This document shows, one piece after another, positions 34,540 through 46,960 of a stretch of DNA of 64,000 bases. The DNA comes from Perilla frutescens. Lineage: Eukaryota > Streptophyta > Magnoliopsida > Lamiales > Lamiaceae. A program made the translations under genes and the position numbers. The notes under the pieces are model-generated. The model saw nothing but the letters and a program-made list of their open reading frames with translations. It made no database searches and was not told the DNA's origin. The DNA is taken from NCBI GenBank assembly GCA_026008535.1, contig BRKX01000001.1, positions 37,847,817-37,911,816 on the forward strand. Reading direction: 5' to 3'. Within the stretch, counting starts at the first letter, position 1. The number at the start of each line of letters is the position of its first letter.

Positions 34540-35110
34540 GTCGTGCGTTGCCACTGGAAATCACCGTCGGCCACCGTGCTGTAGCCAATTTTCTCTTTCC
34601 AGGAGGCTCATCTCGATCCATTTTATTGTCCTTTAAAGTTGAAATTATAATATATCATATATTTTAAATAGTACTTCATTTCGTATGGTCATCATCTGGT
34701 GGCCAGAAATTGAATAAAACGTTGGAAAACGTGAAAAACTAAAAGGGCACCGATCAGTTTCAATTTTTACCCATGTTCGGTCATCAAATTGAAAATGTTT
34801 GAACTGAAAATTTTCTCCAATAATATGTTCTATATGATTGCCAAGTTTTTTAATTTTCCGATAACTTTTGATAAAAGTCGATTATTTTAATCAGGTGGTA
34901 ATTTTTATAACTAAAACATGTGATTTCATAAAATTTCAAAATCGTATACTTTAATTGAATTATATGTGGGGTCATGCCAGATTATTTTCAAAATTTTCTA
35001 ATGAGTATAAAGTGAGATCTGATAAAAATAGAGTAAAATGGCAAATGATGGAATGTGAAATTTGATAAAACTTTTGGTCCCAATAATTTAAAAATAATAT
35101 TTTGGAATTT
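34540..35110 (+). repeat. Inverted chromovirus LTR fragment
   Basis: This segment matches the same LTR family in the opposite direction: it corresponds to the reverse complement of about 47,290-47,880. Shared text includes TTTAAAGTTGAAATTATAAT, ACCGATCAGTTTCAATTTTT and TAATCAGGTGGTAATTTTTA. The 120 bases between it and the direct fragment (34,420-34,540) are GC-rich and unassigned. The two pieces together form a folded-back LTR. Confidence 0.7.
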
Positions 35111-35403
35111 ACTCCCTTCTGCGTTAAAATTATTCAAAAATATATATTTTAACAAATGTTATATATTAACAGATATTAACATTCGTCCGTTGAAGAAACA
35201 ACAAATGGATCATCTTAATACCTTTTAAAAAGTTATAAGAGCATTTTGTAAAAAATTTATTATGGGATCAAATTGCGATTTTGGAAATAGTTAAAAGTGT
35301 GGAATGAACCTTTCCTTGATCTAAATATGGACAACATATTTTGATGTAATTATAGTTGCTATTTAATTATTTATGAATTTAATTAAGTAATCTTAATAAA
35401 TAA

Positions 35404-36282
35404 AGGAGAAGTATCAATCCAAGGCTCGAAATATAATTTATCTATTGCTATCGATTCAAAACTTTAAAGATCTAAAACTATCAATTTAAAGCTTGGAGAT
35501 TTAATGGTGTTAAAACTCCATCCAACAGGAGGTGATATGACCGTTAAATATCCACATCATTTTTATCATAAATTAAATTAAATAAAAAAACATAAATTTA
35601 CATTAATTAAATTAATGAGGGGTTTTATTATATTTTGTAAATTCAATCTCTGTTTAATTTAATCAGAAATTCTTAGAAGTTTAAATTAAATTCAACGTTT
35701 AACTAAATTTAGTATGTAATTGTAATATTTTTTTTGTTTCAATCACAATAATAAATTGATATAGTTATTTTTATTTTTATTTTTAATTTTGATGGGGAAA
35801 TGATTATTTTAAAAAGAGATCTTGAAAGAGAATAAAATTCACATTAATTAATTTATTAAATATTTCAATAACATTTAATAGTTTGTGATGAAATTGAAAT
35901 CATAATAATTAATTATAAATATAATAAAACTTAATTAATCAAACAAACAAAGATGAATTTCAAACTAAAAAATAATGAGACCCGAATGACAGAAATTAAA
36001 GTGTTGGTTTTTATTTGACCAAATTTAATTAAACCCCATGTTTAATTTAATTAAAATAATTAATGTAAATTTGTTGTTTAATTTAATATATTAAATAAAT
36101 TTTTATATTTAACGGCCACATCAGTTTTTGTTGGATCATGGATGGAATTTTAACACCGTTAAATCTACAAGCCTTAAATTGATAGTTTTAGATCTTTCAA
36201 ACCTTGAATTGATAAAATCTATCTTTTGAGTTCTATATTGATAGATAAACCATCTTCCAGGCTTTAAATTGATAAATCACCT
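35404..36282. mobile_element. Non-autonomous element with long terminal inverted repeats
   Basis: The left arm (about 35,404-35,580) and the right arm (about 36,105-36,282) are inverted copies over roughly 175 bases with moderate divergence. For example, GATCTAAAACTATCAATTTAA and GGTGTTAAAACTCCATCC on the left recur inverted on the right. Both arms end in AGG. The AT-rich middle has no coding frame. The arm length suggests a Mutator-like non-autonomous element, but flanks are A-rich (AATAAATAA, AAAATAAAA) and no exact 9-bp duplication can be called. Confidence 0.7.
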
Positions 36283-37086
36283 AAAATAAAAGTTCATAGG
36301 CTGATAATAGATGTGGAGTTATTAAATAGAGACCCCATTCTATTCTAATTAGACGTTTATACATGGACAAGTCGCTTGGTTATTTCTACAACACAATTTT
36401 TTACTTATTTCCATCTAGAAGAAAATGAAGATCCGATAAATAAATAATGTAATTTAATTTTATTGGATTATTATGATCTATATCAGATTCCTTTTACAGA
36501 ATCGACGCCCTTTCTAATTATTCTTATTTTTGACAAATATGATTTGATGAGAATTCATGTGATGTCCTATTCTATATTCGACAAAGACAAAATTGGATCA
36601 ATTTCGCAGAACTTTCCCTATCCCATCACCATGCAATGATTTTCTTTCGGCATGCATTATCAAGAAAAAACCGTCAATAACTTATTTCAATTTATTTATT
36701 TATTACCATACATATAAATTATTTACATACACGTGATGAATTTCATTTATTTTATAATATTTGAATAATTCGATTTCGAAACAATTTATTCAGGATTCAC
36801 AAACTATGAACAAATATTTATTTAAAATATTTTATTGTCTTAACGTAAATCTAAAACACGAAATATATAACAGGATTCAAATTCATAGCATGTCCTTGAA
36901 ATTGCATACATATATCAACATAATCTGTGCTAATATATATCACACAGCTATTACAGCATATTCGTGAATTATGATATATAGGTAGCAGTTATCAAAATTT
37001 CATTTTTTATTATTAGTTTTCTTCTAAAAAATTCATTTTTTGTAGTTTTCTTGAAAATTTCATTTTTATGCTCCAAATTAATTACT
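36283..37086. other. Intergenic DNA upstream of gene 2
   Basis: AT-rich with no coding frame; the promoter of gene 2 must lie here. A small direct repeat, AAATTTCATTTTT, occurs three times just before the start codon (36,996-37,070). Confidence 0.45.
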
Positions 37087-37575
37087 ATGAGTTCTTTATC
37101 TCCACCTAAACGACAAAATTACGGCTCGGAGAGAAGGGGGCGGAAGAGTGGCGGCGGCAGCGGAGCAGGAGAAGTGAAACGGCGGCAGTTGACAAAAGTG
37201 TTGTTTAATGTAAGCATGCAAAACAGTGTGTGGCCGGTGCAGGTGATGATATCGCCGGAAAACACCGCGGGGGAGCTGATGAAGGCGGCGATAGACATCT
37301 ACGTGAAGGAGAAGCGGCGGCCACTTCTCGGCCCTACTGATCCGGCATTATATGAGTTGCACTATTCCCAGTTTAACTTTGAAAGTGAGTACTTTATTTC
37401 ATACCTCGTGACTAATTAATCGACCAAAAAAACTACGTACTCGTTACAAATTATATTTTGTTGTTACATCTAACTATGTAAAATATTGGAGTCTCATCTC
37501 TCAAAGAATACAATTTAATTATTTTAAGATCTCAAAACTCGTAGTCTATTTTAAATACTTATCAAGTCTTACAAG

Positions 37576-37609
<34 letters not shown>

Positions 37610-37952
37610 TTTACGTACCATGATAATATATCAAAATCCCATAACCCATTTTCTCTCGTTACCTATAGCGTTACGTTACATGTGGTCATATTGATTCTTC
37701 TAGTTTTTATTTTTGTTTTATCAAGTTTAAATTTAGTATTTTATTCATCACGCGCACTATTATTACATTGAATATAAAGCATGATATTATATGTATATAT
37801 TAAGAAATAAAATATAAAATTTGCAATCTTAAATTTAATTTAAATATGTGTGCCATGCTGCAGGTTTGAAGCCAGAGAAGAAGCTGGTGGACTTAGGTGA
37901 GTCCCGGAATTTCTATGTATGTGCAAAATCTGGCTCTGCAAGACAAACATGA
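37087..37952 (+). CDS. At4g22758-like protein, DUF7054 (gene 2)
   Basis: Two exons, 37,087-37,384 and 37,864-37,952, with a GT-AG intron (donor GAAA|GTGAGT, acceptor GCTGCAG) in phase 1; the product has 128 residues. The N-terminus is short, basic and glycine-rich (RRGRKSGGGSGAGEVKRR). The conserved domain follows: LTKVLFNVSMQNSVWPVQVM, then SPENTAGELMKAAIDIYVKE and ELHYSQFNFES, closing with LKPEKKLVDLGESRNFYVCA. Phase and place of this intron equal those of intron 2 in gene 1. The upstream in-frame leader codons before 37,087 lack an ATG. The intron contains (TA)n. Cellular function of the family is not established; a regulatory or stress role is only a guess. Confidence 0.87.
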
Positions 37953-40236
37953 ATATTTATTCTTCACTTAAAATTAGAAACTTCATTCATTTATTATCAA
38001 TAATAATAATAATTATTATAATAATTCTATTTAAAAATATGTAGCGCCCCATGAACGTATATGAAAAATACATGATAAATATTGCTATGTACTATCAATT
38101 GAGCAGTGTATCTGTAGAATCTTATGAGTTTACCATTGCTTCTACAATTATCATTCTTAATATAAATTTTAACTAATGTTTGGTTACATATGTAATTGGA
38201 TCGCGTGTTGTAATGGCTGAAATTCTATGTAAAAGTTTGTACACTTATAAAAGATCCAACCAAGGTACTTTATCCAAAATTCGTGTTCCCTTTATTATTA
38301 TATTGTAAGGGCATCTCCAATGAACTCCATTTTAGGGCAGTAGTCTTTCTCAAATGTAATTCTAATTTGTAGTCAGAGTATGCAATTGAACCGTAATACT
38401 CCAAATTCAGAGTCCCAAGTTTATATACCATTGAATCAATAATATATATAACTATATATAATTATGCAATTGACTGAGACTATAATTATAATTATTTGCA
38501 AAGTTATCTTTTGATAATTTTTTGGAGTTATTTTAGTTTTCTTTTATTTAATTTTATTATTGTATTAATGCATATTTTTCTTATTAAATTTCAAATGGGA
38601 TTAGATTATCTGATACAATGCATGATCCCATATTGTCTTAGACTAATAAACACATTTACTAGATTGAAACATAGACAAATGATAAAACACCAACAAATCT
38701 ATCTATCTATACATATGTATTAAAATAAAATCGCGAAGGGTAAAATTGTAAAAAAAGTAAAATTTAGGTTTAAAATAAAGTTTCTGCTGAAAATTGTTTG
38801 AAGACTTAGATGCTCTTGAAAACATCTTTTTGAGTTGACCCAGCCTCTCTAGGACTCTGGGTCAACTCAGGCCTGATTCTAGATAGATTTTGAAGGGCTT
38901 CTCAAATTTGGGTTCATATTTAACCCTAGGGTAATATCCAGCACTGTATATACCTCCTGCACTCATTAGAAGGGGTGCGAATAAGATTATGGAGGCACAA
39001 TAAATACTTTAGAGAAGTATAATTTCGGGCTACAATAAAGATTGACTATTTCAGGTTCTCAATCGTGTTAAACATTATTTTATTTACCATGTCTAGGTAA
39101 TTTCTTTTGTTGAATTATAGGGTTTGTAATTATAATGAATTTTATGGTTTGATTTATTGAGATATATTTTTCGATTATTAATGGGTATTTCAATTCCTAG
39201 TTTTTATCTCTTGTATGTATGTTGACAATGTTGGTTTTGTATACTAGAAGACCTGTCTTTTATAAACATTAAATAATATTTGATTATATAGAGTGAACTA
39301 TTTTGCACTCATTGTATGCATTTATTTATTATTATATTTATTTGCATGGTCTATATACTTTGCATTGTAGATAATATGATGTGGGTCGACACACAGGAAG
39401 ATCATATCATCAATGCTTTGCACTTTATTAACGACTCACGGCTTAGATGGTCTTTGATACGCCATTGACTAACAAATTGTTCTAGTACACCGGTGTGTGT
39501 ATTGAATTGGATCATGATTAGATACTATTATCTATTTCGACCTTAAATGAGAATAAAGATCTACATAATTTGGGTTCTTAATATATATATGTATGGTAGA
39601 CATATATATGTTGTGTTGACTGCTTTGATTTATTAGTGGGTGAGATTCTTTAATCGAATCAATAATCTATTTTGGGTAGTGGCATTTTCATATATGATGG
39701 GTCGTGCTTCATATATAGAAATCATGTCCTGGTAAGCCAAATTGATGATGTCCCCTTGAGAAAGTACAAAAATCATGGAAAACCCTACAGACGGAATTTA
39801 TTTAATTAAATTCCTACATGATAAGAGGTCATGCAACACTACTACTCTTGGAAATGAGATGTTAATTAATTATAGCTGTCAGAAGCAGAATAATTAATTA
39901 ATAAATATTATATCTTAAACTTGAGGAATGATTGAATTATCGAAGAAAGCTTATTCATAAACATGTATCAAATTGATAGCTCAATATTATTTCTTTAGTG
40001 CAATGAAAATAATACTTAATTTATATTAATTATATTCGGGGGGTATGGATATAGGAAACTACATCATGTTAATTCAACTTGGGTAATTCTAACATCCACA
40101 TAAAATTATGATTTACATGAGTACGGAATCAAAATAGCAACCAAATATATTATGTGATGGTTAATTAAAAAAAAACCCAATAGCCGACCGCATCATATAT
40201 ATACAAGTTGATTAATTGGAACAATTTGATTAGTGC
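37953..40236. other. Intergenic stretch after gene 2, no gene seen
   Basis: AT-rich; short ORFs only. Near 38,850 there is a small inverted repeat: GAGTTGACCCAGCCTCTCTAG against CTCTGGGTCAACTC, a possible hairpin. A segment at 39,360-39,530 looks like LTR-type sequence but has no definable ends. No tRNA or coding gene is recognised. Confidence 0.45.
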
Positions 40237-41794
40237 TGATAAGTCCATTTATTTCATATTTTTATTGGCATTTTGTTCGTTATAAATGTCTTTTTTAAGT
40301 CTATTTTGAGTCGAAAAGAACCAAGTTGCGGTAAAAGGGCATTTTGAAAGTTGAGTCTGGCGGAAGAGGCATTTTATGCCCAATTATTCATGTTTATCCT
40401 GTAGCTATAAACCGTATTCAGAGGCACTGGGGACTTCTTCAACATTCATCCTACATTCAGGAGACAGGATGGGCATATCAGATAAGGATGAAGTTGGCCA
40501 GATGATGTCGTGCCCACATTGTCCGTATAGACTCGACCACAGGCTCTATGGGCACATGTATGAATTCCGAGATTCAGTTAAAGGAAAGAGGCGTGAAGAA
40601 TAGTTGCATATCCGAAGAGGAGTTGGAGATAAGCTGGACTCTTGAGAGGCGTTGCAACGAATAGATAAGCTCAATCCCTAAAAAATAGGGATTTGATGAA
40701 GATAATGCTTATCTAGACAGATTGATATGGGCACGCCAGATTCGGAATCCAGTGAAGACCCCATTTTATTAGAAAAACTCAAACTCGGAAATGTAACTAT
40801 TTAAGCTAGTTTATTTTCTGGAATTAACATCTTTGGAAGTCAGAAACACTGCTACAAAATTTATTTTTCTGTACTTTTATTTCGTACGCTGCATAGGCAG
40901 CAAGAACAATCCAATAGGTCTTAAGCCTTTAGAACTTAGGATATGTTTATGTTTCTCATTGTTGGAGTTGAGATTTTTAATTAATTAATTCAATAAGTTT
41001 TCATTAATTTTATGTCTTTAATTTCTGTAATTTTAGTTATGTCTAGCCTGCTTGGCTAGATCTTTATTTCTGGTGTTTGAACAATGAAAATGGTTTAAGT
41101 ATAAATCTAGACTCGTGAGGCCGAAATGGACATAGTAATGCATGATAAGTTTCTGTCAATTCTTGAACCTGTTCCACGTGAGTGTGTGTCTGAAATGCCC
41201 AATGTGGCTGATCACTTGTTAGATATAGAGGGCACACCACTATTAATTGAATTGGCGAATCGTGACTGTATGTTAATTCATATAGTAATAAGGGAATCGA
41301 TGGGTTGTTGTGGGCACATGAGGAATCGGTAAACACAACAGACTTGGGTTCGTCTAGGGCACACTGTTGTCTATTCACTTACATCTTTTAGGGAACCGGG
41401 GAGTGGGTGATAGGTTAGGGGTTTACTTGACGAATAATCGCTTTTAAACCTAAAATGAAAGGATGAATAAGGGGATGTAGAGATTAATCCGATCCCCTTA
41501 ACTGGGTGACTTATGCATGTATGAAAATCGATGTGTCCATGATTGAGTAGTTTTATACTTAAAACCAAATTCTAGTTCAAATGTTATTTTGCTATTTGAT
41601 ATTGTCTTTAATTTTCTTTTGCAGATTTACTTTCAGTACAGTGACAACACAAAACCCTCATTTTTTATTGGTGACTCGAAGGTGGAATCACATCAGCTCT
41701 TTATGGGATCGACCCGTACTCACAAGTTAGCTACGCTCGCTGTGGGCACATGAGCAATACAAATTTATTTTGAACGTGAAACGACCGTGCGTCA
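40237..41794 (+). repeat. 5' LTR of the Athila-type element
   Basis: 1,558 bp, TGATAAG to GCGTCA, matched along its length by 55,222-56,786. Short ORFs in it (for example 41,126-41,332) recur in the other LTR but are not conserved as protein and are not genes. It contains 11 copies of GGGCA or TGCCC. Confidence 0.88.
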
Positions 41795-41798
41795 AAAT

Positions 41799-41816
41799 TG
41801 GCGCCGTTGCTGGGAA
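41799..41816 (+). other. Primer-binding site, Athila type
   Basis: TGGCGCCGTTGCTGGGAA starts five bases after the LTR. It matches the TGGCGCCGTTGCCGGGGA-type site of Athila elements (tRNA-Asp complement) apart from two positions. Confidence 0.88.
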
Positions 41817-42149
41817 GCTGATTTCCAGTGATTTTACCTTCCAAGCTTGTTGCTTGGAAGTGATGCCCAGGACCTTTTACGAGAAGGAAGAAGACAACAA
41901 CAAAAAGGCATGACAAGTGATTGGTACTATTAGCATGCCCATTGTGGAGAAAACTGACGTGATCACGGGCACAGCGAGGACCATATCTGAACCAGAGCTC
42001 GTTATGCCTTAACAACATGGCTGGTAAATAGGTGCGATGCACCCTTAGAGAGTTAGTCTTTCCGACTACTCTAAATTTGCGCTCGATGGGCATTACAATC
42101 CCTGAAAAAGCTGGAACATGGGAGCTAAATGCAAGCTTCATTCAAATTT

Positions 42150-43706
42150 TGCCCAAGTTCCACAGAATTCTTGGTGAAGATCCACAAAGACATCTTCAAG
42201 ACAAATAGTGTGCCTAACTCAACCTACAGAAGGGAACTTGGAAGAGTACATTAGACTCTTGTCTTTTCCATTTACACTACAGGATGGGGCACGAGAGTGG
42301 CTTTATACCATTTCCAAGGGCAGTGTGACCACATGGAGCCAATTATAGCATAGATTTTTGGAAAAGTATTTCCCTGTGGCGAGAGTGCAGGCCATGCGAA
42401 GGAAGATTGGAAGCATCAAAATGGGTACAAATGAGTCATTTTATGACTATTGGGAATGCTTCCAAATGATGCTCGTGAAATGCCCACAACATCAAATCTC
42501 AGACTATGATTTGATCAAATTTTTCACTGTAGCATTGAGGGCACACGAAAGGATGTTGGTGAACATTTCTTGTGGGGGATCAATATTGAACAAATTTCCT
42601 AAAGATGCATTCAGATTATTTGCTGATATGGCTGAAGATAGTCAAGAAGATGGAGATGAAGGCATCAAACAAGCGAGTGAGTTGGGAAAATATTCAGCTG
42701 CAGAGGCCATAATAGAAAAATTTTGTGAAATGATTCAGCAAACTATTAGTGATGTGGGCACAGCAAAAAAGCCCAGATTTTATGGAAATTACAAAAGCAT
42801 GACCCACTTCACAAATGAATGCCCAACTATGCAAGGAAATATTGAGGAAGTGAATGTTATATGGGGCCAAAATAACTACCAAATGCAATTATAACCAAGT
42901 TCTCAAGCATTTAACCCATGTTGAGCTATAACTGGGCACGCTAGCAACATCCACAATTCATGCAGCAACCTCAACAACCCCAGAGACAAGGAACATCCTT
43001 GGAAGAATTGATCCAGAGCATGGTACAAGAAAATAAGCGATTTAAACAGGAGAAGAGAGTTGAAATGAACCATATTGGAGCTCAAATTTCTCAATTGGTT
43101 GAGGCTATTTCTAGACTTGAAGAACAACGTGAGAAAGTTTATTCTCAAATGGAGGTGAGCCCATATGAAAGTGTCAATGCTGTGAACTTGCAGAATGCCA
43201 TGATACAACCAGTGCCCACAAGACAGCAAGATTCTGCGGATGTTGTGCCCATACTGAAAGATAAAGTCATATTCAAGAAGTTGACCAAGGCAGAATTCGA
43301 TGAAGATATCAACACCAAACCTGTAAAATCCAAACCAAGAATTTACATTTTACCTTCTTTTTCCAGGAGGCTTGCAAATGGTTCTACTAAAAAAGAAGAA
43401 GAAGGTGTTAGATATTTGAGTGACATCGAGAAGTTGTGTGAACCAAAGAAGAGGGCTGACCAAGGATATCTTATTTTCAAGGAATCTGTAGAGAAAGGCA
43501 CACCAATAGAGAAGCAAGAAGATGATATCAAAGAGCCCACAGGAGAAAAATCGAAGATTATAAAACATCTCCCATTTCTTGACGAATTTAGGCAAAATAA
43601 CAAGGAGGAAAAAAGGAAGAAAATTCTGAAAATTTTTCAAAAAGTGGATGGAAATATTCCACTACATGAGGCACTACACTATGACCCTCGGTATGGCCAT
43701 TCCTGA
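42150..43706 (+). pseudogene. Athila gag, decayed
   Basis: The gag core is seen in pieces. Around 42,210-42,357 is the LSFPFTLQDGAREWLY block, ended by TAG near 42,348. At 42,358-42,894 come MEKYFPVARVQAMRRKIG and SFYDYWECFQMM, the usual Athila gag helix region, with a degenerate zinc knuckle (FTNECP). After a frame change, 42,960-43,706 shows a glutamine-rich start, a coiled-coil stretch (SLEELIQSMVQENKRFKQEK) and the downstream ILKIFQKVDGNIPLHEAL block that precedes protease in Athila. A stop at 43,704 ends it. It is non-functional as it stands. Confidence 0.82.
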
Positions 43707-43769
43707 GAGGAAATGTACATAAAGAAGGTGAGGTAGAAGGATGATAAAAATTTCCTTGCGAATGAAAAT

Positions 43770-44459
43770 GTGTCTACCAAGGTTCAGCAGAAAATACCCA
43801 AGAAATGTGTTGATCCTAGCATGTTTGTCATACCATGTGTTATTGGTGGAAGAAGGATTGAAGGAGCCATGCTGAACTGGGGTGCATCTATCAATATAAT
43901 GCCCATGAAGATTTACAATGAATTAAATTTGAGGCCTCTGAAGAGTACTGAAGTTAAAATATAATTAGCCGACAAGTCTAGAGTATATCCAGAGGGCATA
44001 GTTGAGGATGTCTTGATAAAAGTGGACGAGTTGATTTTTCCAGCAGACTTTTTCGTCCTTGATATGGGCACAGTGACATCCAAATCTTCAATGGTTTTGC
44101 TGGGGAGGCCATTTATGAAAACAACCAGGATGAAGATTGATGTGGAAGGGGGCACACTGACTTGTGAATTTGATGGGGTGCTTGTAACTTTTAACAGTGC
44201 CAATCATATGAAACATCCTTGTAATCCAAAGTTGATTGATTGTGTCCATACTTATGACCTAGGGATTGAAGAAAAATTACTTGAAATTTTTTTACAAAAT
44301 TCGATGGAACAAATAGCTCGACAGGGCATTATAGCTTACAGTGTGCCTAAAAATTATAGAGGTCAAATTATGAAAAATGATCGGAATAAGCTTATGCCCA
44401 CGAGACTTGGAAATGATGTGACAAAGATGGGGTCAATCCGACTCCAAGAACCTGACTGA
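43770..44459 (+). pseudogene. Athila protease with altered active site
   Basis: The frame continues that of the gag C-terminus across stops at about 43,704, 43,734 and 43,962. The start KKCVDPSMFVIPCVIGGRRI and the end VLLGRPFMKTTRMKIDVE are the conserved flanks of Athila protease. The active-site segment reads MLNWGASINIMP, where Athila members normally have Asp before the loop (L-D-x-G-A-S); here it is Asn. After about 44,290 the frame no longer resembles protease or RT and ends in SIRLQEPD at 44,457, followed at once by the post-pol region. An RT-integrase deletion here is inferred. Confidence 0.82.
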
Positions 44460-45191
44460 GATATGGAAAAATTGATGTCGTGCCCACGACAGTAAATGGG
44501 GCGCTACTGGGAGGCAACCCAAGTTTTATTTGTTTTATTTCATTTTTATTTTATTTAAACTAGTTTAGGGATAATTTTAAGCTTGTTTGGGATAAAATAT
44601 GTGTTTGCAGGTTAAGATAATGAGAGAGAAAGCAATAAATAAAGAGAATCCCTTGAAAGTAAGGATTTGGAACAGGGCACTCTGAAGAAATAAGGAATCT
44701 GCCAATTGGAAGGGCACAACAAGATGACAGTGCGATTGCCGTGATCACAAGGAAGCTAAGTGCAAGAAAAAAATACCTTATTCCAGTTTGATACCCGTTT
44801 GGTACGCATGAAGAAAGCCCTTATTGCCTACTTCAAACATGCTGGATTCACCTAGCTAGCACCCGCGACCGAGTAACCTGGTTATGTTCTTTTCGTTATA
44901 TTAGATTTTTTGTTCTTATTTTATTTTTTTAGAGTCACCCCTATTTCACCTACTTTGCCTCGTGCAAAGTGTGTTGGTGGTCAGTATCTCTGTTAAGCAT
45001 GCTTTTTGTGAGTTCGTGTGGTCATCGCCTTTGATATATTTGAATTAATTGCTTTTTCAAAATCAGCATGCACACAGTAAGATAGGGATGACAAATTAGC
45101 ATGCCCTGTCAGACTTGAGCCTATATGTTGTATTCCCATTACACATCTTTTCTTTACTTCATGTGTGTTGACATTCTGTGCTTAGGAGTCC
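44460..45191 (+). other. Post-pol untranslated region of the Athila-type element
   Basis: It begins with the CTGGGAGGCAACCCAAG motif and holds no coding frame. It continues at 54,381 on the far side of the nested element. Confidence 0.65.
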
Positions 45192-46679
45192 TCTAATGTA
45201 ACAGCCTGGTGCCGAGGATAGGGACGGGGTTGTTGTGCGTAAAATAACACCAAAAATTGGAAATCCAGGGGGGTGTTTCTAGAATTAAGCTAAGTTAGCA
45301 CCTCAAAAACTTAGGCAACATAACTTTATGATTAGAGAGAACTTATCATTTTCGACGAATCAAAAGGGTCAAAGGGTTCAAATAAGTAGAAGCAATGCCT
45401 ATTCATAGGCTAATCAATTTCAAACAAAATCCAACAATTAATAGATAGGATTCCGACTCTTCAAATAAACAAGACCTCTCCATAGGTTACAACAACTACG
45501 ACCCATCAATAGGTCAGAGGCAAATAAACTATTTTATGTCCTATTCATGGGACAGAAGCAATAAATGAAGATAAGACCCATTCATAGGTCAACTGGAAAA
45601 TAAACAAAATCCAAGACTTAACCAAATACGACAAACTCATAGGTCGAAAACTGTAATGAAACATGCTTGGATTTATGAAAAGAAGTGGGACTTTATTATC
45701 ATGATTCAATAAAGGATACAATTCAGATATGCTCAAAAATAAAACATAGCATGCAATCATACTATGGGGTAACTGTATCAGAGTTTAAGCGGAAAATAAT
45801 GGAGTAATATTATATCACATAACAACATACTCATGAGCAATAATTTAGTCTGAACGAGACAGCAAGGCATGATCAACCCATAACAGTGCATCGAGCAATC
45901 ACCTTCCGTATCTCAACCTGTGAAAAACATTTTGAAAATATTTTGGACATGAGTACTAAAGCACTCAGTGGGTTAAACTTTTAACTCAATCTTTAATAAA
46001 AACTATAACAGAATATCCAAAATATAAATACAGATAATGGAAAGCAAAACCCGAAAGCCCTTCCCATTTCTGCAAACCTTTACTTCACTTTGGTACCCTG
46101 TAGCTCCTTCTGTCGTCTACTGCACTTTATGACATGTCGCTGATAGGAAAAAGGAGGGGTTACCTCACTAATTCGAGAAGAGTGTACTAGGGATCACCTA
46201 GCAGTGACCCTGAGTATACCAGGGGTTACCTAGCATTGACTCCTATAGTGATGCCCAGATCACGTGTATGTGCAGGGGTTACCTCACAGTGACACCTTTA
46301 GTGATTAATATCACAACTGCAAGAATCACAGTTCCTGCCTATCCTTTAATATATATTCTCTATAAAACGTATAATATAACATAAGTACAAAAACTATGTT
46401 ATTCTCTTAATATAGCAATTGTGCTAACCTTTAATTACTCTAGCAAACTTAGTTCAATTATGCTTCATATTCCTTAAATGGAAACCATTCTTTAACTTGA
46501 GTTTAATACTAAAAGTACAAACTAAAAAGTACAACTCATTATACACAAGTATAATCAATACACAATAAACATTTAATATACTGTAACTTTAAACTATGAC
46601 TTTTAGACTTTAAATATAAACTATAACCTTAATCTATAAACTATGAACTTTGAACTCTACACCTTAACTTTTACCCATA

Positions 46680-46960
46680 GACTTTAGTTATGGCAAGGCA
46701 TAATATATTCTATTTAATTATGTCAAAGCATAATCTATATTCATTTATTGTGATAAATCATAATCTATTTTTCCAATAATTATGATGAAGTATAATCTAT
46801 ATTCTCAGTAATTATAGCAAAGCATAATTTATGTTCTCAATAATTATAGCACATCATAATCTATGTTCTCAATTATTATGGCACAACATAATCTATGTTC
46901 TCAATAATTATGGCATAGCATAATCTATGTTCTCATTAGTTATACAATAGTATAATGCTA
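46680..46960. repeat. CATAATCTATGTTCTCAATAATTATGG repeats in the LTR
   Basis: Eight or so degenerate copies of a 30-35-bp unit centred on GCATAATCTATGTTCTCAAT follow each other. The same array is in the other LTR (52,260-52,530) and, shorter, at 34,300-34,400. It belongs to the LTR family. Confidence 0.8.

Noticed and set aside
41126..41332. Small ORF present in both Athila LTRs (also 56,113-56,319)
   Set aside because: It is shared only because the LTRs are copies of each other; substitutions are not biased to silent sites by eye and no domain is visible.
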